Of a DNA stretch of 64,000 nt, positions 21,916 through 32,751 are shown piece after piece (position 1 is the stretch's first letter; the number at the start of each line of letters is the position of its first letter). This DNA is from Impatiens glandulifera (taxonomy: Eukaryota; Streptophyta; Magnoliopsida; Ericales; Balsaminaceae): the NCBI RefSeq assembly GCF_907164915.1, contig NC_061862.1:127419641-127483640 (forward strand), read 5' to 3'. The position numbers were made by a program, and so were the translations under genes. The notes under the pieces were generated by a model, which saw only the letters and a program-made list of their open reading frames with translations, did no database searches and was not told the origin of the DNA.

Positions 21916-23649
21916 AGACTTAAAGATTCGAAGACTTAAACTAGATTTTTTTATGATTAAAATATAAATCTCTTTATGAAGAAACCATGAGCGATCAATG
22001 TAATGCGATGAAAATGAGTGTATGGTTTATGATTGTGAGTTTGTGTTTTATCCACAAATGTAGGAAAATCAATAATTTTCGTTCATTTGATACTCACATT
22101 GTTTCTTCACATAACTAGTTCTAGGGATGAATGTCTATTACATGTTAGAGACTACGTGCATACAAGCAATGCATTGCTTGTTTTATTTGATAAGGGGTTC
22201 AAACTCACTTTGTTCTCTTAAACGAAACATATTCATATTCATCATCATTCACAATTACTAACCAACCAAAAAAGTTCAATGAGACAGTTCGTTTAAGGCT
22301 AGACGATATTTGAGATACGCTGATACAACTTGGCTTTCTTGCTTCATAGGGACCCAATATTCCTCGGTCTTAATCATGCATACCTCGGTCCTAACTCATA
22401 TTTTGAGAGGTTTTCCTGCCATGATTCTGTTTCCCTCAGTCATTTTTGGCTTGAGGTTTTTGGTTTTTTTTATCATGGATGGTATTACTCTCTTCTTGAG
22501 ATTCACAGTCTACACGGTTTTGACTTATCTTTTTTACTTGGTCTTGACCGATGTTTGTAGCATTCTCTCCACCAAGACCGATGTTTTTAGTATTCTCTTG
22601 GTCGGGATCAGTATTTTGGGGCTCTACACAGTTTGGACTAATAATCTTAGTACCTTGAATAACTCCTTTGTCACAATCAATGTTCCCAACACCTTTTCGG
22701 ATCTCTCGATCTTGACCCACAATTAAACCCTAATTCTAACCCAGTCTCTGATTTTGACCTAGACCCTGATTTTGACCCAAACCCTCATTTCTCTCAACCC
22801 GGTGCTGATCTTGACCCTTGGAACCGATTTCCTTACCTTGATTATCACATAGGCTTTGATTCTCAACATTCTTCTGGACCCTGACCCATTTCATATTTTT
22901 TATAATTTTTCTTTTGACCCTGTTTTTCTATTTAGCTTTATTCTGCCCTTGATTTCCAGCTTGTGACCTTCGGTCGGTTTAATCTCATCACCTTCGGTCT
23001 GTTTAACCCAAAGCTGATTTCTAATCGTCTCTATTTAAACTTGATTCACTTTCTGAGTTTCAGTAAGGACATTAGTATTGACAATTTCTTTTGGTGTTGT
23101 TCTAGTTCTTGTATTCTAATAATCATTGCATGTATCTTATTTACTCCTCCTAGTTTTTTGATTACCTGGGTTAACCTTTCAAGTATTATTCGTAGGGCAT
23201 TTGTTTGTGGAATGAGTGAAAGTGTTGCATCTCACACATCTATTTGGCTGTAGGGCATTTGTTTGTCGAATGAGATATTATGGATATTTGCTGATACCTT
23301 TTCTTGTCACATATGCTCCCATTGCTTTAACAAAACATCCTTATTGACTGAGAAAGATACACGATTCATAAATATGTAGTTCTCAACAACTACATTTTCC
23401 TATTCTTTAATGCATTTTTTCTCCACTTCAATAGGTAGGTTAAAATCAAAAGAGGATTTAAGAATCTAAACTTTTGGTTTAAAATCTCCCAAGTAAGTTT
23501 TTCCTTTATATTTCTCCCATCTTCATTTTTTTGTCTTGGATTTTTCTTCCAAAATTCATTAACTTTCCAGCTGGAATTACTTCGATAGTGTAGGTCTTGG
23601 TTTTGGGGCACTTCATAAGTTCCCTCATTGTGAGATAAAAGAGTGATAT

Positions 23650-23915
23650 ATATATATATATATCATAGTGTGCTGATTATAATCAGCACAGTGAGATTAA
23701 GAGCGACGCATACAGTTAGCACACTAAGATTATGGAATGATATATATAATCAGCACACTGAGATTAGGAGCGATGCATACAATCAACACACTAAGATCAC
23801 CGAGCGATATATATATAATCAATACACTGAGATTATGAGGGACACATACAACCATCACACTGATATTATGGAGCGATATATATAATCAACACATTGAGAT
23901 TAGGAGGGATGTATC
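23650..23915 (+). repeat. 67-bp tandem repeat, about 3.5 copies, near the LARD 3' LTR
   Basis: Units start with GAGATTA and contain GAGCGATGCATACA, CACACTAAGATTATGGA and GCGATATATATAATCA, at a 67-69 bp period with an internal half-repeat of about 34 bp. Its place just before the 3' LTR matches the known habit of TAT/Ogre elements to carry tandem arrays in the 3' untranslated region. Confidence 0.8.
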
Positions 23916-26900
23916 ATTTCCAAACAAACATAACCATCAAATTAAGTTAGGATGTGTAATCATGTACTATCCAAAGACTAGGCGCGGTGCGTAGAATAAT
24001 AGTCGAAACAACCAAGCTCGATATACACGGTCGATAAACTAAGAGCGATGTATATTCGAAACAAAGGCAAATTGTCTACGAGTGGATGATAGACCGACTT
24101 GAAAAAATGAAGAGTAATTACATGGTTTTCCCGAGAGACACGTCAGATTTATTATCTTTTCAATTAATGATTCCGTAAACTATAAATTGGGTGTTTTCAA
24201 AATGTAGTGCCTATGTTCAAGTTTGGACACACATTTTTTTTTTTAAAATCGAGTACTTTCTACAAAATTTTGTTCAAGAGGGGCATTATGTAGACACTCA
24301 TTTTTATCCCCAATTTTTATAGTTTATAAACAACTACTTTTTGAAATAATTGAATTTTCAAGAAAAGTTGATTTTGGATTTCTAGTAAGTCAAGGTGGTA
24401 AGCTGCCTAAGTTATAACATTTATGGAAATTATTATACTTAGGATATTAATGTTTTATTTGATTAATTACGTTAAATATTTAGAAATATACAAAAAAAAA
24501 TATATATATATTAACGTTTTTATAAAAGTCTTTTTTTTAGAAAATTCTTTAATTATATTATTTTAATTAATTATGTTAGATTATTTATTTTAAATAATTA
24601 GTTTAGTTGTTTTTTTATTTAATTAAATTAAGTTACATTAATTGATTTAATTTGATTAATTTAATTAATTAAAAATTATTTTTTATTATTAATTAGTTAA
24701 GTTTGTCAATAATTTGTTTTTTAACAAATTTTTGTAGGATTCCCGAAAATAACGTGGGCAAATATCAAAAGAAAAAGAAGATTTAAGAACCATTAAGAAG
24801 AGTCTAGTACCATCCAGATGAATCAAAATCAATGGTAGAAATGAGAAATTTCAAAATTTCAATTTATTTTTCAAGGTCAAATGGAAGGATATAAAAGAAT
24901 CTCGAGACCAAGGCCTAGAAGGTGGTCGAAGGACCTAGAAAGCCCCTCCCAACCGTGAGCAAGGATGACACCAAAAGACTTGGTATGATCCCTTAAGACT
25001 TGGCATTTTAATTAAAATAATTTTATTTTTTGTTTTTGACAAGGTCATGAGGAACATTTCCTCATGATGTTGAGGGAGTAAATGGGCCTTGTGCCCTAGG
25101 AATTTCCATGAATTCCCTAAAAGTACCATCCTTAGTTTCTTGGAAAAAAGACATATTTTTCATCTCCATGTGCCTTAGGTTTCCCATTTTTCTTCCTCCA
25201 TAAGAACATCTATAAACTATCCATTTTAAGACCTAAGAAAGGGCACCAATTAGTGTGGTTGTGTCTCAAATCCCTTACTTAGAGTTTTTGGCTGTTCATC
25301 TTCAATTAAAGGAGCAGCCCCTTGTAAGCTCTCTCTTAATTTTTTTTTTTTAATTCTAATGCATTGTCTATTTCGTTTTATGAACATGCATGTCTTTAAA
25401 TCTTGTTTTGTTTTTTTTAAGTTTCTGCATGTTTAGTACGCAAATATATTGAATAACTCTAACATGTAAATAAATAAACACAAATAAAAAAAGAAGAAGC
25501 TAAAAACTAAAATATATAAATCAAAACTGAATTTTTTTTTTTAAAATCAAAGCTAGTTTTGATAACAATTTGGCCTAACATCTTTAGATCTGTTTTGAAC
25601 ATGGGTGATGCAAAGCTGAAATGGTTTAAACTTTTTTTAATACCCCTGAGCTTTAAAAACCCATGAGTTTAATGAAGCTCTAAGAATAGATTTAAACTAG
25701 CCAAGATCTAACCCTAAAAAAAGTCTGATTTGATTCTTAGTTTAGATTTAAATTTATGATTGGTTAAATCTAAGATTTTTATTTATATAAGTTTATATAT
25801 ATATATATTAATAATGTTTTAGGAGAATTTCATGCCAATTGGGATCCATTTAGATCACCAACTCGTTAGTTAGCTAGGGTTATGTAGAAAATTGGAAGAA
25901 CATCAAACCCTTGTACTATAGTGGTGCATAAGACCAGAGAAATGAGCCCCAGAGTGCACTGGAGGAGCCTTTGATCGAGAAACAGGCACCTTGGAGCGCA
26001 TGCGGTTGCAGCTGACCGATGAACTCTTCTACACATGGAGACCGACGCTTTCCTGACTCTCTTAGTGCTTCTGGAAGTCGCTACACATATGACAGAGAAA
26101 ACTAGCATGGCTCTCCACCTGAGCTAGTTTTCCTAACGCTTAGGACCGAAAAAAATGGACATGAGGTTCTTCACCCGACCGAGAGGAATTAGTCCTAGGC
26201 TAGTTTTCGGGCCACTTTTGACCAAGGAATGGGTTCATCCGAGGGCTACTGCTGCAGGTTTCTATCCGACCGAGGGATGGAAACCCTAGGTTAATTTTTA
26301 CCATACATATGACCAATAACTATCCCTTAAATTTATATTATTTTTGTATTATATATTCAACTTCTTGGGCTATAATTTGTACCCAAAAGGGACTTGTTGC
26401 CTATCTAGGACTGAGTGTGAGTTACTATCGGCTTAGGATCGAGAGTCTACACCTGAAGGAGATTTACTGCTCACATAGGACTGAGAAAATGGACCTACTG
26501 CTGGCTGTATTTTTTACACCTGATGCTCACCTAAGACCTAGAACATGCACTTGCTGCTACTAAAGACTGAGACCAATGTGTAGTGCACCCGATGCTCATT
26601 TAGGATCGAGAACCTGCACCTGGTGTTGACTGTATTTTTTTGCACCTGATGCTCACCTAGGAATGAGAACTTGCACCTTTTGCTGTTGAAGACTGAGATT
26701 GACGTTTGCTGCACACGATGAGCCAATGACCGACATTGCTGCTCACCTATGACTGAGAACCTAAACTTGTTATGGACTTGAGACCGACACTGTTTGCCGC
26801 ACCTGAGACCAATACTATTTGTTGTACTAAAGGTCGATGACCGATGTCTGTAGAACCTGAGGACTGAGGACCGACGCTACTACTCACCTACGATTAGGAA

Positions 26901-27015
26901 CCTGAACCTGATGTGCACCTAGGACTGATATTGTGTGCTGCACCTAGGACTGATACTATTTGCTACACTTGAGACCAATACTGTTTATTGTACTTAGGAC
27001 CAATGTTTTCCGTAC

Positions 27016-27381
27016 CATTTAGTTATGGAGCCTACACTTATAATAAACTCTACATTGTTAATTAGAGTTTATTGGGTTTTCTTTTTGGTTTTGGGCTTGG
27101 GCCTGACTAAAGTTATTTAGGTTTATTACCTGAATGTTTACCTTATAAATATGTGATTATTAAGGGTTTATATGGTGAAGACAAAATTCTAGAGAGATAA
27201 AGTGTGAGGCAAAAACTCTGTATTCCTTCTTCTTCTTTATAGTAAATCTAGTGGTGGCTGAAGTGGATGTAGCTCAATTTAAGTAAACCACTATAAATCT
27301 GTGTGTTTTTGTGTTCTTCTTTCTTACATTTTTACAGATTATTTCAAGCTGGACAAAATTTGGGATATACAAATCCTAACA
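27016..27381 (+). repeat. 5' LTR of Copia-2
   Basis: 366 bp with a TATA box TATAAATA at 27144-27151. A degraded primer site TGGTATTAGAG (27384-27394) follows; it has T where the usual TGGTATCAGAG has C. Confidence 0.9.
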
Positions 27382-27424
27382 ATTGGTATTAGAGAAGCTA
27401 GGCTAGATCTGAGCATTGGAAACA

Positions 27425-30400
27425 ATGGCAAGTGAGAACAATATAGGACATGGGATTGGAAGATTTGATGGGACAGATTATGCCTTCTAGAGAATGCAGA
27501 TTGAAGATTATCTCTATGGAAAGAAGCTTCATGTTCCTTTTAGAGAGAAACCAGAGAAGATGAATGAAGCTGAATGGAAACTCGTTGATAGACAGGTTTT
27601 GGGAGTTGTCCGATTGATGCTAGCCTGATAGATTCATGGGTTTTGGACTCAGGAGTGTCTTTCCACACCACTGCCTACAAAGAATTAATGGAGAATTATG
27701 TGGCTGGAAGCTGTGGGAAAGTTTATCTCGTAGATGGTGAGCCACTAGATATTGTTGACATGGGGGACATCAAATTGAAGATGGCAAATGGTTCTGTTTA
27801 GAAGATTAATAAGGTGAGACACATTCCAGGTTTAATGCGCAATTTGATCTTTGTTACACAACTTGATGAAGAAGGTCACAATTTTAGTTGTGGAAATGGT
27901 GCGTGGAAGGTGACTAAAGGAGCAATAGTTGTTGCTCGAGGTCACAAAACTGGAACGTTATACAAGACTTCAACTTGTAGAGAATCAGTTGTTGCTGTAG
28001 TTGATGACTCGAAGAACAGTGAGTTGTGGCATTTCAAGTTGGGCCATATGAGCGAAAAAGGGATGAAAATTCTTTTGAAGAATGGACAGATTCCAGAACT
28101 GAAGTCTGTTGAACATCAGTTATGTAAAACCTGCATTCTTGGAAAACAGAAACGAGTGAGTTTCTTAAAAATTGGGAAGGAGCTCAAGAAAAAAAGGCTA
28201 GAGTTGGTACACACTGATGTGTGGGGACCTGCACCTGTTTCTTTTATTGGCGGATCACAATACTACGTGACATTCATAGATGATTCGACAAGAAAGGTAT
28301 GGGTATATTTTATGAAGCACAAGTCTGAAGTATTTGCTATTCAAAAAATGAAAGGCTTTGGTTGAAAATGAAACAAATCAGAAAGTTAAGTGCTTGAAAT
28401 CCGACAACGGAGGTGAATATATCAATTCAGATTTCAAAGAGTATTGTGCTGTGAATATGATCAGTATGGTGAAGACTGTTCCCCGAACGCCTCAAGAGAA
28501 TAGAGTAGCTGAACGAATGAATCGAATATTGAACGAGCGTGCTTGAAGCATGAGATTGCATGCAGGGCTGCCTAAAACCTTCTGGGCAGAAGCTATTAAT
28601 ACTGCTGCCAATTTGATAAACAGGGGACCCTCTGTTCCTCTTGAATTCAGAATTCCTGAAGAAGCCTAGAGCAATAAAAAGGTAAACCTTTCTTATTTGA
28701 AAGTGTTTGGTTGTTTATCATATGTTCATATTAATGAATGTGATAGGAGTAAGCTTAATCCAAAGTCTAATAAATGTTTTTTTATTGGTTATGGTGATAT
28801 CGAGTTTGGTTATCGTTTCTGGGATAATCAAAATCGGAAGATCATTCGTAACAGAAATGTTATCTTCAATGAATAGGTTCTCTACAAAGATTGTGTTGGG
28901 AAGACATCAGATGGTGATTCCAAGTTGAAAGAGACTGGTACAGTCGATTTGAGAGATTTTTCAGCTGAATATATACCGACTGTCGAAGAAGAACAATGTG
29001 TTGTTGAAGATGAAATTGTTGAGAATGTGGCCCTAGAGGTAAATCAGCAAACACCGGTTATACAGTTGAGAAGATCGTCAAGGAATCGAAAACCAGTTGA
29101 GAGGTGGTCTCCATCTCTGAACTATATCTTGTTGACAGATAGAGGTGAACCTGAATGCTTTGAGGAAGAAATAAAATCTGATGAATAAGTTTAGTGGGAG
29201 TCTGCGATGAAAGATGAGATGGATTCTTTGACGTTGAATCAGACTTGGGAGCTCATTGAGCTGCCAAAGGAAAAGAAAGCACTTCACAACAAATGGATCT
29301 TCAGGATTAAAGAAGAACATGATAAAACCATGAGGTACAAGGCAAGGTTGGTTGTGAAAAGATTTCAACAAAAAGAAGATATTGACTACAATGAAATCTC
29401 CTCTCTAGTAGTTTAATCGATGACAATCAGAACTATTTTGAGTTTGATTGTGAAAGAAGACCTTCATCTTCAACAAATGGATTTCAAAACTGCTTTTTTT
29501 CATGGTGATTTAGATGAAGAGATTTATATGCGACAACTAGAAGAATTTGAAATCAAAGGAAAAGATGAGCTTGTGTGTAAGATTCAGAAGAGTCTGTATG
29601 GTTTGAAACAGGCTCCCAGGTAATGGTACAAGAAGTTCGTTAGCTTCATGAAAAGTAACAATTTTTTGAGCTGTGAAGCTGATAATTGCTGCTATATCAA
29701 GAGCTTTGATAAACCGTACATTATTCTTCTTCTCTACATTGATGACATATTGATTGCTGGAGCAATCTTGTATGAGATAAACAAGCTGAAGAAAGAGTTG
29801 TCTAAAAAGTTTGCAATAAAATTTTTGGGTGCTGCTAAACAAATCCTTGGGATGAGAATTTTCAAGGATGAAGAAGTTATCAAGCTTTCACAAGAAGAAT
29901 ATGTGAATAAAGTTCTTAGCAGGTTCAATTTGTATGATGCAAAACCAGTTACTACCCCCTTAGCTAGTCACTTCAGATTATCTAAAGATCAGTCGCATTC
30001 AACAGAGGAGGAGAAAAATTACATGGCAACTGTTCCGTATGCCTCTGCCATTTGTTGTATTATGTATGCGATGGTTTGCATAAGACCAGACATAGAACAT
30101 GCAGTGGGAGTTATTAGCAGATTCATGAGCAATCCGGGTAGACAATATTGGGAAGTAGTAAAGTGGATACTACGATACTTAAGAGGAAGTACGGGTCTCG
30201 CTTTGTGTTTTCGAAAGTCTAATATAGGTTTGGAAGGATATGTTGATGCTCACAATGGTGGTGATGTTGATAGTAGAAAGAGCACAACATGGTATATTTA
30301 TACTCTGGGAGGTACTGCAATCAGTTGGGTTTCAAAATTGTAGAAGATTGTTGCTCTTTCTAGTTGTGAGGTAGAGTATGTTGCTGTGACATAAGCTGCT

Positions 30401-30691
30401 AAGGAAATTATATGGTTACAACCCTTTTTGCGAGAATTGGGTCAAGACTACGAGGGAAGTGTGTTGCGATGCGACAGTCAGAGTGCCATTCATTTGGCAA
30501 AGAATCCTGTTTATCATAGTAGGACGAAGCATATACAAGTTCGTTATCATTTCATCCGGTCAACTTTAAAAGATGGAGTATTAGCTCTTGAGAAGATTCC
30601 CGGGAGTGAGAATCTAGTTGATATGTTGACGAAAGTTGTGACAAATGAGAAACTGAAGTTGTGTGAAACTTCAGTTGGTCTTCTTCGTTAA
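27425..30691 (+). pseudogene. gag-pol: Copia-2 gag-pol, broken
   Basis: The ATG at 27425 starts a short Gag N terminus (MASENNIGHG) with a TAG where Trp is expected. The rest of Gag, including the zinc knuckle, is deleted, joining directly to protease (VLDSG, about 27640). Integrase follows: LWHFKLGHMSEKG, C-x2-C in LCKTCILGK, the catalytic Asp in HTDVWGP (28213), Asp in SDNGGEY (about 28400) and Glu in RVAERMN (28505). RT has QMDFKTAFFHGDLDE (29477) and LLYIDDI (29735). RNase H is recognisable to 30691 (CDSQSAIHLAKNP). I count about ten stops and at least two frameshifts; several stops are CAG/CAA-to-TAG/TAA or TGG-to-TAG transitions. Not functional. Confidence 0.9.
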
Positions 30692-30753
30692 GACACCGAA
30701 TGGAGAGCCACTACCGATCGAGAGATGATGAAGTTAGTCTCCAAGTGGGAGAT

Positions 30754-31119
30754 TGTTGAGTTATGGAGCCTACACTTATAATAAACTCTACATTGTAAAT
30801 TAGAGTTTATTGGGTTTTCTTTTTGGTTTTGGGCTTGGGCCTGACCAAAGTTATTTAGGTTTATTACCTGAATGTTTACCCTATAAATATGTGATTATTA
30901 AGGGTTTACATGGTGAAAACATAATTCTAGAGAGATAAAGTGTGAGGCAAAAACTCTGTATTCCTTCTTCTTCTTCATAGTAAATCTGGTGGTGGCTGAA
31001 GTGGATGTAGCTCAATTTGAGTGAACTACTATAAATCTGTGTGTTCTTGTGTTCTTCTTTCTTGCATTTTTACATATTGTTTAAAACTGGACAGGATTTG
31101 GGAGATACAAATCCTAACA
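30754..31119 (+). repeat. 3' LTR of Copia-2
   Basis: 366 bp starting TGTTGAGTTATGGAGCC after a purine-rich AGTGGGAGAT, ending ATCCTAACA. Confidence 0.92.
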
Positions 31120-31791
31120 CGTACCTGAGGACAGACGCTCCCACACATGGGGACCAAGGACCGACCTACTATGTGTTATTCACCCGAGCTAGGTTCACCT
31201 CCTCGGCTAAAATCAGGTTTTGCGACCGTGGAGGCTAACTATGATCCTTTGCTTTATTTTTCATATATATATTTGTCTTGTTTAGGCTAGGCTTTTCATT
31301 TGAGTTTTTGTTGGCTTTATTTTTTATGTAAGTTTGTAACTTATGTGATCCTAGGGTTGCATGTAGAATTTTTAACATTGTAAAGCGTAAGATATTTTAA
31401 AAACGTTCAAAATTAACCAGTAAAGAGACCTTAAGGGCGTTGTGGGACATAACATCTAAATTTTTTTTACCACACATAACCAAACGCCAAACTCATTTAT
31501 CTTAATTTCTTAAATTTTATAAATTAGGTGGCGACTCTCTAGTTGTGAGAATAATTAAATTAGAAAACTTAAATTAGGTTTATGACATACTTTCCATTAA
31601 ATATCTCAATCTCTTCCAGAGTCGACGGGACGGTAAGTTATAGAGTTTTCTATAAAATATAATTTTTAAAAAATCTTAATTTTTCAAAACTTAAAATTAA
31701 TTTCCCTCACATTTAACTTTTTTTCAAAAGAGAGATCCCATCATTTTTGTTTAGAACTGGCGATTCGACTTAAAAAATTGATCACAGTTAT

Positions 31792-32111
31792 AGTACAAAC
31801 ATAAATTTGCTTTATGCCTTTTCTCTTCCGCTTCTCTTTCTTTCTACACATCTTCTTCATGCTTATGCGACAGTCAACCAAGGAATTCTTTTCACTAATC
31901 AACACCCATTGATACATTCTTTGTTGAGAAGAAATAAAGATTCTTCATCAATAACTTTCTTCTTCTAAAGGCGACTTCAAACCAAAACTAAGACAACATT
32001 TCACGACCGCTACCATCCCACTACCATCTAATTCTTAAAACTCACATCTTTCCTCTTATGATCTCCTTACCAATTGAAGCTTAAAATTCATATATTTCCT
32101 ATTATTAATTC
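31792..32111. other. intergenic DNA between LARD and Copia-3
   Basis: Pyrimidine-rich, moderately complex sequence (TTCTCTTCCGCTTCTC near 31820). No ORF or RNA recognised. Its last five bases, AATTC, are the Copia-3 target site. Confidence 0.5.
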
Positions 32112-32614
32112 TGTTGGTGTTCCTTGCCATTGCGGGCGGGTTTTAAATTCCGGGTAAACGGGTCAGGGTTTTCTCTTATGAAAACGGGTTAGAGTATAAA
32201 TACTTTTTTTGGGTATTTTTCTCATAACAGAGCAAATAGAGAGAGAGTGAATTACAAATCTAGGGTTTTCTGGTTTCCTTCTTCTTCTTGTTCTTTGGTT
32301 GATCTAGAATGATAGATTGGGGGAGCTTTTGATTGTAGAGTAGTCCAATCATTCCTAGTGTAATCAATTCTTTCATTTGAGAGCAGGGCATGTAAGTTTC
32401 TACTATTGACATTTGTTTGATTTAGTGAAACTTATCCCTCCCGTGGACGTATGTCGATTTTGACCGAACCACGTATATTGTGTTGTCGTTTATTGATTTG
32501 TGCTATTTCAGTTTTTTGGTAATCTGTTTATCGTCATAGACGATTTGGAATCTGATTTGCTACAGGTTTTGATTTCTAAGAAGATCCATAGTTTTGCTGT
32601 TACAAAACCCAACA
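32112..32614 (+). repeat. 5' LTR of Copia-3
   Basis: 503 bp with TATA box TATAAATA at 32195-32202, followed by the primer site TGGTATCAGAGC at 32616-32627. Confidence 0.93.
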
Positions 32615-32751
32615 GTGGTATCAGAGCAGTATTAATTGGTTATCTGTTTTAACATTGGAGCAGAGTGCTTTGCTGGTTATTTGGCGAAATTCATAGAAGA
32701 GATCAACTGGTTTCTTTGCTGGTGTTTTTGTCAGTTGTTAAGACAGTAATA

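Larger units (their letters stand above)
20891..24288 (+). other. non-coding core of the LARD
   Basis: About 3.4 kb between the LARD LTRs. No gag, protease, RT or integrase motif is seen on either strand. It contains a 30-bp array (21748-21915), a pyrimidine-rich stretch with repeated TCTTGGTC and TTTTGACCC words (22330-22960) and a 67-bp array (23650-23915). Frames such as 21764-21967 and 22310-22726 follow these repeats and look non-genic. A purine tract, CAAGAGGGGC (about 24274-24284), precedes the 3' LTR. Confidence 0.7.
27016..31119 (+). mobile_element. Copia-2: Copia element nested in LARD 3' LTR, decayed
   Basis: LTRs of 366 bp end ATCCTAACA, flanked by the target duplication CGTAC (27011-27015, 31120-31124). 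The 5' LTR has CA in place of the starting TG. The LTRs differ at about 23 of 366 positions by eye (about 6%), which makes this the oldest Copia copy here. The empty site is near 20165 in the other LARD LTR. Coding order is gag (truncated), protease, integrase, RT, RNase H, as in Ty1/Copia, probably the Tork group. Confidence 0.92.
8175..31786 (+). mobile_element. LARD-type giant LTR element, Ogre/TAT-like, with two nested Copia insertions
   Basis: Two direct copies of a long sequence (8175-20863 and 24289-31786) flank a 3.4-kb core and are bounded by a perfect 5-bp target duplication GTTAT (8170-8174 and 31787-31791). Subtracting the nested Copia elements leaves LTRs of about 3.6 and 3.4 kb and an element of about 10.4 kb. 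The 3' LTR starts TGTAGACACTCA and is preceded by a purine tract, and the 5' LTR is followed by a decayed GACTCT-type primer site. Such long LTRs and this kind of primer site are known from Ogre/TAT Gypsy elements. I find no gag or pol, which fits a non-autonomous large retrotransposon derivative (LARD). Confidence 0.82.
24289..31786 (+). repeat. 3' LTR of the LARD, split by Copia-2
   Basis: Starts TGTAGACACTCATTTTTATC right after a purine tract and ends ATCACA before the target duplication GTTAT (31787-31791). Without Copia-2 it is about 3.39 kb. It shows the empty Copia-1 site (ACCAATAACTATCCC near 26310) and lacks the 9004-9288 insertion. Confidence 0.82.

Noticed and set aside
22700..22960. 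AAACCCTAATTCTAACCC-like words suggesting an interstitial telomere repeat
   Set aside because: Only one or two partial AAACCCT words occur and the rest is a different TTTTGACCC-type degenerate repeat.
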